Shown one piece after another: positions 6,571 through 12,954 of a stretch of DNA of 12,954 nucleotides. Within the stretch, counting starts at the first letter, position 1. Every line of letters begins with the position of its first letter. The stretch comes from Hyphomicrobiales bacterium (GTDB taxonomy: Bacteria; Pseudomonadota; Alphaproteobacteria; Rhizobiales; Xanthobacteraceae). A program made the translations under genes and the position numbers. Location: contig JAPLPC010000613.1 in assembly GCA_026400425.1 (NCBI GenBank), positions 1 through 12,954 on the forward strand, written 5' to 3'. The notes below the pieces were generated by a model that had not been told where the DNA came from, did no database searches, and saw only the letters and a program-made list of their open reading frames with translations.

Positions 6571-6600
6571 GCTGGAGCGATGGCAGAACATCGCTCCAGC
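6571..6600. terminator. Perfect 12-bp hairpin between convergent genes
   Basis: GCTGGAGCGATG (6571-6582) pairs perfectly with 6589-6600 around a 6-base loop. It begins 15 bases after the stop of the small tail-anchored gene and lies 55 bases past the stop of the opposing coiled-coil gene. No T-run follows directly on the plus strand, so termination may be partial. Position and strength support a shared terminator. Confidence 0.62.
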
Positions 6601-6654
6601 ACCTATAAAAACCTGAAATCTTGTCATCGACTGAAGTCTAGCAATAGCGCGCAG

Positions 6655-7245
6655 TTAGCGGCCGCGCTTGCGCTGCACCGTGGCCGATTTGCTGCGTTTC
6701 ACGGCGCGCGAGCGCGCACGGCGTGGGGTCTCGCGGGCTGCGGGCTTGTCGTCGCCGACAGTCGTACTGGCAAAAGACTGTCGCAGATTGTCCAGCGTGG
6801 ATGTCAGGGCACCGACCTGTTCGGTGAGCTTGCGCGTCTCGGCCTGCTGCGACGTCATCAGACGTTGCATCGTCTGCAACTGATCCTGCACCACCTGGAG
6901 CTGATCGATGGATTGCTGCTGGGTGGCCTCGATGCCCTTGGTCTTCTCGACGATCTGCTCGGAGACCTGAGCGACGCGAGCCTGCTGCAGCCGGGTGGCG
7001 GTGAGCCGTTCCGGCTCCGGGGAACTGCCGCTGTAAGCACGCCAGCCGAAGATTCCGCCGATGCCGACCACCACAAGCATCAGCGCAACCGCCGTGATGA
7101 CGATCGGTTGCTGACCGATGTGCTGGCCGCGCGTACGCGACGGCGGCGCCGTCGGGTCAGCCCGCAACGGTGCGCGCGTCGGGTCAGCGACTTGCATGGG
7201 GGGCAATGCCCGGTTGTCCGAATGGCTCGTCGTCATCTCGACCAT
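6655..7245 (-). CDS. Single-pass membrane protein with a long coiled coil and basic tail, unknown function
   Basis: A 196-residue protein I do not recognise. Seen: a cytoplasmic-type Pro/Arg-rich N-terminus with a 9-residue repeat (ADPT at 20-23 and 29-32); one membrane helix (about 48-70, IVITAVALMLVVVGIGGIFGW); a Gln-rich heptad coiled coil (about 84-160, with QVVQDQLQTMQRLM and QVGALTSTLDNLRQ); and a tail very rich in Arg/Lys (171-196). The likely topology is N-in with the coiled coil in the periplasm, though the basic tail could reverse it. The start is the ATG at 7245, with AGAGGA 11 nt upstream; in-frame codons run further upstream but look non-coding. It is not clearly tied to the nic operon, whose last gene ends 195 bases upstream in the same direction. 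It could be an envelope structural or scaffold protein. Confidence 0.72.
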   Translation of the reverse strand: MVEMTTSHSDNRALPPMQVADPTRAPLRADPTAPPSRTRGQHIGQQPIVITAVALMLVVVGIGGIFGWRAYSGSSPEPERLTATRLQQARVAQVSEQIVEKTKGIEATQQQSIDQLQVVQDQLQTMQRLMTSQQAETRKLTEQVGALTSTLDNLRQSFASTTVGDDKPAARETPRRARSRAVKRSKSATVQRKRGR

Positions 7246-7440
7246 GAAGCTCAAAGTCCTCTGGCGGGCGATCGTTCCAGCCGGGACGGGAATCCCGGCG
7301 CGTGCAGGAACCGGTAAACTTGCCGTGAAGTTCAACCAAAATGAGGCAAGCGATGGATCGGCCGCCTGCGCAATAAGCCATCTGGCGTCCGCGACCTAGA
7401 CGTAGTGTCGTCGGACAAGCAGGTATTGGCGGGGCTCAGT

Positions 7441-10400
7441 TCACTTTGCCCGGGCCTGTCCGATGCTGTCCCGGTTGACGTTCGACCAGGCGGGCTTGTC
7501 CGGTGCGAAGCGGGCCCGGAGATAGCGGACCAGGGCGGCGGTAGCGTCGTCATCGAGCGATCCGGCGAAGGCGGGCATGGCCGTGACGTCGTCGCGGGTG
7601 CCGACTGGCATCGGGATGCCCTGATAAATTGCGGAGATCACATTGGTAGGCCTGGCGGCGTGCAGATTGGTGTTGAGCGCAAGGGACGCGATCCGGCTGT
7701 CGCTGCCGTGGCACGTCGCGCACGCGCCATCGAATATGCGGGCGCCGACTGGTTCCAGCATGTTGGCGCCCGACGCTGAACTGTCCGACGCCGCGATGAC
7801 GGCCTGCGGGCTCGTGGTTGTCGACGCAGCGGTGTTGAAGCTCGCCAGATAGGTCGCCATCGCGCGGATATCCGTATCCGGCAGCGGCTGCAGCGTTTCG
7901 ATCACATGGGCCATCGGGCCGGCGGCCGCGCCATGTTCATGCGACCGGCCGGTCCGCAGATAGTCGTACAGCGCCTGTTCGGTCCAGCCGATCGGAGATA
8001 GCGACGTCGAGGTGAGGGCGGGGGCGTCCCAGCCATCGGCAAAGCCGCCGGCGAGATGGGCTGTACCCTTGGCTTCGGCGCCGAGCGCGTTGCGCGGCGA
8101 ATGGCAGGCCGAGCAATGACCGAGACCTTCAACCAGTTCGGCGCCGCGATTCCATTCAGCCGTGCGCAGCGCATCGGCCGGGGCAGGCGAACTCGACAGG
8201 AACAGCGCGTTCCAGCCGGCCATCAACGCGCGGATGTTGAAGGGGAACGCCAGTTCGGTTCGCGGCGGTTTCGTTGGCGAAGCGGTCTGCGTCATCAGAT
8301 AGGCGTACAGCGCCTGCAGATCGCTTTCGCTGGCTTTGGCGAACGATGTATAGGGATGCGCGGGATAGAGGTGATGTCCGTCGCGCGAGACGCCCTGGCG
8401 CATGGCGCGCGCGAAGGCCGGATAGCTCCAACTGCCGATGCCGGCCGTGGGGTCCGGCGTGATGTTGCTGGCATAGACGATGCCGAACGGCGTCTGCAGA
8501 GCGCGGCCACCCGCGAACGGCGTGCCGTCATTGCCGGTGTGGCAGACATTGCAGGCACCGATGGCGGCGGCGAGGCGGCCGCGTTCGATGGTGGCTGCCG
8601 CGTAAGTGTCGGCCGCGGGGCGGACGATGGGCGAGATCGCTGAGGCCCATGGCAGGATGGCTGCGCCGGTCGCCAGCGCACCGGCAAACGCGCCCGCCAG
8701 CGGCCATGCCCATCGGCGCCTGGTCGCTGTAGCTGAGCGTTGTGGGGCCGTGGGCGGCGGCAGCGGGTTCAAGGCTGCGCGCACCTTCTCGGGAGTCAGC
8801 GGCAATTCCCGAAACCGCACCCCGGTGGCATCGAAGATCGCATTGGTGATGGCGGCAGCGCTCGGCACCGAGGCCGATTCACCGGCCCCGAGCGGCGGCT
8901 CGTCCTGACGCGGCATCAGCAACACGTCGATTTCGGGCACGTCCGGAAATGTCAGAATCGGATAGGCGCCCCATTCGAGGCTGGCGACGCCCGTCGACGA
9001 GAAACGCACTTCTTCTTTCAGCACCCGGCTCGTCGACTGGATGACGTTGCCGTGGATCTGGTGCTTGACCCCGTCGGGATTGACCATCTGGCCGGTGTCC
9101 TGGCCGCACACCACGCGCGTGACCGCGATGTCGCCGGTGACCTTGTTGACGGCGACGTCGGCCACCCAGGCGGCCCAGGCGGCGGCCTTGCCGGGAAACT
9201 TGCCGTGGACATAGACCGCATAGGCAAAGCCGCGGCCGTACAGAATATCGCCGCTGCCGCCATGCGAGAACGGACCGATATGCGGCTGCCAGCCGGCACG
9301 CTCCGCGACGGCTTTGACCAGATCGATGGCGCGTTGATCTGTCAGATAGCGCAAGCGGTAGGCGATCGGATCGACTTCCGCCGCGACGGCCAATTCGTCG
9401 ATGAAGGATTCATGCGCGAACGAATTCGGCAGCGCCGACACGCCGCGAAACCACGAGGCGCGCGCGATCGGCGGCATGTCGTGGACGGTGACCCGCATGT
9501 TGGAGATCAGATAGGGCGGGATCGCGGTGCGATCGCCCATTTCAGCGACGTCGGCAACCGGCGGCGCCTTGCCGGTCAGGATGAGCGGCAGGCTCGGCGC
9601 CAGATTGGACGGATAGCGGGTTTCGAAATCATAGGCGGCGGGACCGCCTTCGTCGTCCAGCGCACCGCGGACGTCGATCACCTGGGCCGCGCCTTTCGGC
9701 TCCCAGGCGTGTTCCTGTTCGCGCGTGAGCTGGACGCGCACCGGACGTTTGACTGCGCGCGACAGCAACGCTGCATCGAGGGTGACATCGTCGGCGCAAT
9801 TGCGTCCGTAGCAGCCGGCGGCCTCGAGGCGTTCGACGACGATGCCGTCTGCGGGCATGTCCATCAGCCTGGCAAGGTCGGCCCGGACGGGAAACGGGTT
9901 CTGGGTGCCCGACCAGACCACGAGATGATCGCCGTGCCAATCCGCGACCGCACATGACGGTCCGATCGATCCGTGCATCTGATACGGCCAGACATATGAC
10001 CGCTCGAACGGCGTGGTAGCGCCGCGCAGCGTGGTTTCGACGTCACCTTTGTCGGTCAGGACGCGCGCGGTGGAGCGGTTGTTGCGCAGCGGCGTTTCCG
10101 GGGCGTTGAGATCGGGAATCAGAGGCGGGGCCCGCCACACCACCTTCAGCACCTTCATGGCGCGGATCGCATGTTCCTCCCGCTCGGCGACGACGCCGAC
10201 GAAATCGCCGATGACCACCACGCCGATCAGGCCGGGAATGTCGGCGACGGAGGACTCATCGACGCTGATCAGACTGTGTCCGATATGCGGCCCGGCGTCG
10301 AAGCCGGCGTAAGGCGGGCGCACCACGCGGCCATGCACCATGCCAGGCACGCGGACATCGTGCACATACAGGAAGTCGCCGGAAGCCTTTTGCGGGATGT

Positions 10401-10968
10401 CGGTGCGCGCCTGCCCGCGGCCGACGATCGTGTAGTCGGCAACGGGCTTCAGTCGCGCGTCGGGATCGATCGGCAGCCGCAGCGATCGGCCCTTGATCAG
10501 GTCCGACAGCGTCACGAAAACATTCGCGGTTTCGGCGTTCGGATGTCTGCTCGGGTCGATGCGAAAGCTCGCATCCGCGTAGCGCAGCGCGTCCGGCTGT
10601 GTGCCGATGCGCTCGGCTGCTTGCGCCTGCAGGAATTCGCGTGCCGTTGCTGCGGCCAATCGCAATGGCTCGGCGGTGATCTGGATGGTTTCGCTGGCGA
10701 TGGTCGCGCCCTGGTCCGGTGCCGCGGTGGTGGCGCCTAGCACCATGGTGACATCGGCGAACGCGACGTTGAGCTCCTCGGCCACGATCTGCGCCAGCGC
10801 CGTGCGAATGCCGGTGCCGAGATCGACATGGCCGTTGAACGCCGTGACCGCGCCGTTGGCGTCGATGGCGAGATAGAGTTCGCGCGTCTCCGCCACCTCG
10901 CGATAGACGAGAAGAACGTCCTCATCCGACCAGTAGTGCAGAGCGGGTCGATCCTGCGGAGCGCTCAA
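7441..10968 (-). CDS. nicB: Nicotinate dehydrogenase large subunit: molybdopterin domain fused to tri-haem cytochrome c
   Basis: The catalytic subunit that, with NicA, hydroxylates nicotinate to 6-hydroxynicotinate and passes electrons to the respiratory chain. Seen in 1175 residues: xanthine-oxidase-family molybdopterin sequence over about 1-740, starting with a segment (YLAIDANGAVTAFNGHVDLG) that resembles the IorB-like arrangement, and ending with PPLGAGESASVPSAAAITNA, where E697 is the expected catalytic Glu. Then RRR and one membrane helix (about 754-776), then three haem-binding CxxCH sites: C806-N-V-C-H, C952-S-A-C-H and C1083-A-T-C-H. Arginines before the helix and haems after it suggest a cytoplasmic molybdenum domain and periplasmic cytochromes. 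The start is a TTG at 10968 with GGAGAGGA 6 nt upstream; it overlaps the nicA stop as TTGA. Length matches the roughly 1.2-kb-residue Pseudomonas NicB. Other nicotinate-like N-heterocycles remain possible substrates. Confidence 0.93.
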   Translation of the reverse strand: MSAPQDRPALHYWSDEDVLLVYREVAETRELYLAIDANGAVTAFNGHVDLGTGIRTALAQIVAEELNVAFADVTMVLGATTAAPDQGATIASETIQITAEPLRLAAATAREFLQAQAAERIGTQPDALRYADASFRIDPSRHPNAETANVFVTLSDLIKGRSLRLPIDPDARLKPVADYTIVGRGQARTDIPQKASGDFLYVHDVRVPGMVHGRVVRPPYAGFDAGPHIGHSLISVDESSVADIPGLIGVVVIGDFVGVVAEREEHAIRAMKVLKVVWRAPPLIPDLNAPETPLRNNRSTARVLTDKGDVETTLRGATTPFERSYVWPYQMHGSIGPSCAVADWHGDHLVVWSGTQNPFPVRADLARLMDMPADGIVVERLEAAGCYGRNCADDVTLDAALLSRAVKRPVRVQLTREQEHAWEPKGAAQVIDVRGALDDEGGPAAYDFETRYPSNLAPSLPLILTGKAPPVADVAEMGDRTAIPPYLISNMRVTVHDMPPIARASWFRGVSALPNSFAHESFIDELAVAAEVDPIAYRLRYLTDQRAIDLVKAVAERAGWQPHIGPFSHGGSGDILYGRGFAYAVYVHGKFPGKAAAWAAWVADVAVNKVTGDIAVTRVVCGQDTGQMVNPDGVKHQIHGNVIQSTSRVLKEEVRFSSTGVASLEWGAYPILTFPDVPEIDVLLMPRQDEPPLGAGESASVPSAAAITNAIFDATGVRFRELPLTPEKVRAALNPLPPPTAPQRSATATRRRWAWPLAGAFAGALATGAAILPWASAISPIVRPAADTYAAATIERGRLAAAIGACNVCHTGNDGTPFAGGRALQTPFGIVYASNITPDPTAGIGSWSYPAFARAMRQGVSRDGHHLYPAHPYTSFAKASESDLQALYAYLMTQTASPTKPPRTELAFPFNIRALMAGWNALFLSSSPAPADALRTAEWNRGAELVEGLGHCSACHSPRNALGAEAKGTAHLAGGFADGWDAPALTSTSLSPIGWTEQALYDYLRTGRSHEHGAAAGPMAHVIETLQPLPDTDIRAMATYLASFNTAASTTTSPQAVIAASDSSASGANMLEPVGARIFDGACATCHGSDSRIASLALNTNLHAARPTNVISAIYQGIPMPVGTRDDVTAMPAFAGSLDDDATAALVRYLRARFAPDKPAWSNVNRDSIGQARAK

Positions 10969-11474
10969 CGGATGTCCTCTCCGGCTTGATGCGACGCGCT
11001 GCGGCTCAACCCAGCGGCCGATCGTGCCGCGGCCAGGATCTCCACATGCGTGCCGCAACGGCACAGGTGATGGCGCAGCGCATCGCGAATGGCGTTCTCG
11101 TCCGGCGACTGATTGCGCTTCAGCAGCGCGACGACGGCGATGATCATGCCGTTCAGGCAATAGCCGCATTGTGCGGCCTGATGTTCGATGAAGGCGGTCT
11201 GTACAGGATGCAGCCCGCACCCGGTGCCGAGGCCTTCCAGCGTCACCACCGACTTGCCGGCGACAGCGGCCAGCGGCACCGTGCAGGACCTGGCGACATG
11301 GTCATCGACCAGCACGGCACAGGCGCCGCATTCGCCAAGGCCGCAACCATATTTGGGGCCGTTGAGCTGCAGATCGTTGCGCAGGATATACAGCAACGGC
11401 GTGTCCGGCTCCGCGGCGATCCGCGTCTCGGCGCCATTGACGCGCAGGCTTATCTCGACCGTGCGATTCAGCAT
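10965..11474 (-). CDS. nicA: Nicotinate dehydrogenase small subunit, two [2Fe-2S] clusters
   Basis: Iron-sulphur subunit that carries electrons from the molybdenum centre in NicB towards the cytochrome domain. Seen in 169 residues: a plant-ferredoxin-type cluster with C44, C49, C52 (KYGCGLGECGACAVLVD) and C64, and the helical second domain with C103-x2-C106 (QCGYCLNGM) and C138-x-C140 (HLCRCGTH). Together these are the eight cysteines of the xanthine-dehydrogenase-family small subunit. The ATG at 11474 has GGGGA 4 nt upstream. It has no signal peptide, so it is cytoplasmic. It lies 40 bases after nicR and shares four bases with nicB, so the three are read as one operon. Assignment to nicotinate rather than another heterocycle comes from the cytochrome-fused partner, nicR and nicC. 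Confidence 0.93.
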   Translation of the reverse strand: MLNRTVEISLRVNGAETRIAAEPDTPLLYILRNDLQLNGPKYGCGLGECGACAVLVDDHVARSCTVPLAAVAGKSVVTLEGLGTGCGLHPVQTAFIEHQAAQCGYCLNGMIIAVVALLKRNQSPDENAIRDALRHHLCRCGTHVEILAAARSAAGLSRSASHQAGEDIR

Positions 11475-11514
11475 GACGTCCCCGGCGCGTCGATCCGCGC
11501 AAGTGCTGGACGGT

Positions 11515-12072
11515 CTATTCCTGCAACATCCGCTTCAACGTATAGACCAGCGCCGTGCGCTCGCCGGGATTGAGCGAGCCGAATGTCAGTTCCGTCACAT
11601 CGGCGGCGAGGGGGACGATGCGATTCAGCATGTCCACGCCCGAAGAGGTGAGGGAGACGATGACTTTTCGGGCGTCCACCGGGTCCTTCGACAGAGCGGT
11701 CAGACGGCGCGCCTTCAGCCGCTCGATGATGCCGCGAATGGTGGCTTGATCGACGCCGGTGGCCTTGACCAACTCGCCCTGGGATTGCGGGCCTTTGTCC
11801 TGCAGCGCGCACATGGTCGAGAACTGCACGCTCGTGAGTTGGGCGTCGCTGATCCTGGCCTGAAAGATCGCCAGGTGACGCTGATAGGCCCGGCGCAGCA
11901 GAAATCCGATCTGATCGGAAAACACGTAAGACGAGTCCTTGGCAGATTCTTGGGACGGGTCCTGCGATGTGCCCTGGGACGAATCCCGCGGCGGCTTCGG
12001 CGGTGATGGCCGGGGCGAATTCCGGGCTGCGTCCGTTTTGGCGGCGGTGCGATCCGGCGATGGACGTTGCAT
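11515..12072 (-). CDS. nicR: MarR-family regulator of the nicotinate cluster, with long disordered N-terminus
   Basis: A 185-residue MarR-type winged-helix protein, likely the repressor released by 6-hydroxynicotinate as described for Pseudomonas NicR. Seen: dimerisation helices (SDQIGFLLRRAYQRHLAIFQ), the recognition region SQGELVKATGVDQATIRGIIERLKARRL (about 97-124) and the wing with KDPVDARKVIVSLT (129-141). The first 48 residues are unusual for MarR: Pro/Ser/Lys-rich with a four-residue pattern (SQGT, SQDP, SQES, AKDS). The start ATG at 12072 has AGAGGG 9 nt upstream; an in-frame TTG (12099) and ATG (12093) are less well placed, and a TAG lies further upstream. It is the first gene of the nicR-nicA-nicB unit, so it would control its own synthesis. 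The two palindromes at 12274 and 12424 are its probable targets. Confidence 0.87.
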   Translation of the reverse strand: MQRPSPDRTAAKTDAARNSPRPSPPKPPRDSSQGTSQDPSQESAKDSSYVFSDQIGFLLRRAYQRHLAIFQARISDAQLTSVQFSTMCALQDKGPQSQGELVKATGVDQATIRGIIERLKARRLTALSKDPVDARKVIVSLTSSGVDMLNRIVPLAADVTELTFGSLNPGERTALVYTLKRMLQE

Positions 12073-12153
12073 TGAAGTTTGCCCTCTGATCATCGCCAAC
12101 GGTTTCTGATGGACGCGCGCGGGGAGGGAGGCTCTGCTGCCATGATGCTAGTC

Positions 12154-12264
12154 TCATTTCCGCAGGTCCAGACAATTGAAATCTGCGGCGGACCCACCGC
12201 ATTCGGGAATCGGATTCGGCACATATCCGCATCGCAGGCGCTGCATTTCCGACGTGGTCCTCAT
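12154..12264 (-). CDS. Possible 36-residue leader ORF upstream of nicR
   Basis: It lies within the long predicted nicR leader, starting 19 bases after the predicted transcription start and ending 81 bases before the nicR ATG. It reads MRTTSEMQRLRCGYVPNPIP and then ECGGSAADFNCLDLRK, with Cys at 12, 22 and 31. The ribosome site is weak (CGGG). Third-position GC is only about 63 percent, so coding is doubtful. It may be a chance ORF, or a small protein or leader peptide. I do not recognise it. Confidence 0.22.
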   Translation of the reverse strand: MRTTSEMQRLRCGYVPNPIPECGGSAADFNCLDLRK

Positions 12265-12273
12265 CGCCCGTTA

Positions 12274-12293
12274 AAATAGCGTAGACGCTATTT
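12274..12293. promoter_or_regulatory. Operator 1: 20-bp palindrome, probable NicR site on the nicRAB promoter
   Basis: AAATAGCGTAGACGCTATTT has perfect 9-bp arms around a 2-base centre, which fits a dimeric MarR regulator. It covers the region from the -10 to about +10 of the best minus-strand promoter, so binding should block transcription of nicR-nicA-nicB. Its core TAGCGT-N2-ACGCTA recurs at 12427-12440. That NicR binds here is inference. Confidence 0.72.
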
Positions 12294-12319
12294 ATTGGCG
12301 GAGGCGAGGCAATTGTCAA
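12290..12319 (-). promoter_or_regulatory. Candidate promoter of the nicR-nicA-nicB operon
   Basis: On the minus strand a perfect TTGACA (12319-12314) is followed after 17-18 nt by an AT-rich AATAAAT (12296-12290) as the -10 region. The predicted start, near 12283, falls at the centre of operator 1. The leader to nicR would be about 210 nt. The -10 is imperfect, but the -35 and operator overlap make it credible. Confidence 0.55.
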
Positions 12320-12409
12320 ATACGAGCATGGCGCGCTGCAGTGCCATAAAATGCGGCCATGAGTGCTGTTTTTACGCAGCTGCAGCATAAAAACTATGCG
12401 GACGGCATA

Positions 12410-12439
12410 TTGCACGGCTGATGAAATAGTGTGTACGCT
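12410..12439 (+). promoter_or_regulatory. Candidate promoter of nicC
   Basis: TTGCAC (12410-12415) and TACGCT (12434-12439) are 18 nt apart and would start transcription near 12446, about 46 nt before the nicC ATG. The -10 is poor (3 of 6). The half-site ACGCTA of operator 2 overlaps it, the layout expected of a repressed promoter. Confidence 0.4.
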
Positions 12440-12443
12440 ACAA
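12424..12443. promoter_or_regulatory. Operator 2: imperfect palindrome, probable NicR site on the nicC promoter
   Basis: AAATAGTGTGTACGCTACAA agrees with operator 1 at 14 of 20 positions; the conserved part is AAATAGYGT-N2-ACGCTA. Its centre is exactly 150 bp from that of operator 1. It lies 48 bp before the nicC start and overlaps the likely -10. Its lower symmetry suggests weaker binding than at operator 1. Confidence 0.65.
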
Positions 12444-12491
12444 AAAATGATATTGGTCAGCTCGGCTGATCATAACGGAGCGAAGCTACCA

Positions 12492-12954
12492 ATGTCCAAC
12501 ACCCAACGCATCGCGATTGTCGGAGCCGGCCTCGGCGGAGCCTGTGCGGCTGTTCTGCTGCAGAAGGCTGGATTTGAGGTCGACGTTTTCGAGCAGGCGC
12601 CGGAGTTTTCGCGTCTCGGCGCGGGCATCCACATGGGCCCGAACGTCATGAAGATCTTTCGCCGGATGGGGATCGAGGACGCCGTTGCGAATAAGGGGTC
12701 CAAGCCGGACTTCTGGTTCAGCCGCGACGGCCATTCGGGCGACTACATGTCCCGCATCAAGCTCGGCGAATTCGCCGTCAAGGAGTATGGCGCGCCATAC
12801 GTGACCATCCATCGCGGCGACCTGCACGAATTCCAGATCGCAGCGCTCGGCGATGCGCGTTTGCATTACAACAAGAAGCTGGTCTCGTGCCACGACGACG
12901 GCACCGGTGTCGATCTCGTCTTCGAGGATGGCACCCGGCATCGCGCCGATATCG
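12492..12954 (+). CDS. nicC: 6-hydroxynicotinate 3-monooxygenase (partial; C-terminus outside window)
   Basis: A group A flavoprotein hydroxylase that uses NADH and O2 to turn 6-hydroxynicotinate into 2,5-dihydroxypyridine with loss of CO2. The first 154 residues are present. Seen: the FAD-binding Rossmann motif G11-A-G-L-G-G16 with E34 at the end of strand two (VFEQA); RLGAGIHMGPNVMKIFRRMG (41-60), whose H47 corresponds to the active-site His47 I recall from P. putida NicC; PDFWFSRDG (72-80); and HRGDLH (107-112). The resemblance to Pseudomonas NicC over this part is close. The ATG at 12492 has GGAG at 12477-12480, 11 nt upstream. It is divergent from nicR-nicA-nicB. Later pathway genes (nicX, nicD, nicF, nicE) probably lie beyond the window, but that cannot be seen. 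Confidence 0.94.
   Translation, partial: MSNTQRIAIVGAGLGGACAAVLLQKAGFEVDVFEQAPEFSRLGAGIHMGPNVMKIFRRMGIEDAVANKGSKPDFWFSRDGHSGDYMSRIKLGEFAVKEYGAPYVTIHRGDLHEFQIAALGDARLHYNKKLVSCHDDGTGVDLVFEDGTRHRADI

Noticed and set aside
7411..7463. TCGGACA / TGTCCGA inverted repeat as a nicB terminator.
   Set aside because: The 7-bp arms are separated by 39 bases, one arm is inside nicB coding sequence, and no T-run follows.
8740..9957. Long open frames on the plus strand opposite nicB (for example 405 codons here, also around 8056-8643).
   Set aside because: They run through the molybdopterin and cytochrome coding region, and their products lack hydrophobic-core patterns or known motifs.
10969..11220. Longer nicB reading that begins inside nicA.
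   Set aside because: The extra 84 residues overlap nicA out of frame and look like noise. The TTG at 10968 has a strong ribosome site and gives the expected N-terminus.
12385..12399. GCATA-AAAAC-TATGC small inverted repeat between the two operators.
   Set aside because: The arms are only 5 bp, it bears no relation to the operator motif, and it is easily expected by chance in this AT-richer stretch.
11468..12415. A 315-codon minus-strand frame overlapping nicR and the promoter region.
   Set aside because: It crosses operator 1 and the promoter, is out of frame with nicR, and its translation is low-complexity Arg/Ser/Pro without a family pattern. nicR in the other frame is a clean MarR protein.

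Overview
The window looks like chromosomal DNA from a GC-rich alphaproteobacterium, most likely of the Bradyrhizobium/Rhodopseudomonas/Tardiphaga group. This rests on protein style, codon bias toward G/C, frequent GTG/TTG starts and gene content; it is inference, not a database match. I see no rRNA, tRNA, CRISPR array, insertion sequence or phage gene. Both ends cut through genes.

Left part (1-4360), mostly housekeeping. A twin-arginine-type lytic transglycosylase leaves the window on the minus strand. Divergent from it is an AhpD/carboxymuconolactone-decarboxylase-like protein with a CxxC. Next comes a translation-factor module: efp (minus strand, GTG start) facing away from epmA-epmB (plus strand). 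EpmB converts L-lysine to beta-lysine, EpmA attaches it to the EF-P lysine, and EF-P relieves stalling at proline runs. A small secreted protein with a 15-residue repeat follows.

Middle part (4361-7440), envelope proteins. It holds an HdeD-family membrane protein, a PrsW-family membrane protease gene with a clear frameshift near 5371-5376, a 91-residue putative tail-anchored protein, and a 196-residue single-pass coiled-coil protein. Three perfect inverted repeats lie in the gaps after gene ends.

Right part (7441-12954), a nicotinate catabolism locus. nicR (MarR repressor), nicA (2Fe-2S subunit) and nicB (molybdopterin plus three-haem cytochrome c) run together on the minus strand, with a 4-base nicA/nicB overlap. 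nicC (6-hydroxynicotinate 3-monooxygenase) starts on the plus strand and runs off the end. NicAB hydroxylates nicotinate to 6-hydroxynicotinate; NicC converts that to 2,5-dihydroxypyridine. The 419-base gap between nicR and nicC (12073-12491) contains two related palindromes exactly 150 bp apart, sharing TAGYGT-N2-ACGCTA. Each overlaps a plausible promoter, one facing nicR-nicA-nicB and one facing nicC. They are the best candidates for NicR operators. The nicR leader would be about 210 nt and holds a possible 36-codon ORF.

I did not find a wholly undescribed system. The most interesting points are the operator pair and long leader, the PrsW frameshift, the repeat-bearing secreted protein and the two unassigned membrane-associated proteins.
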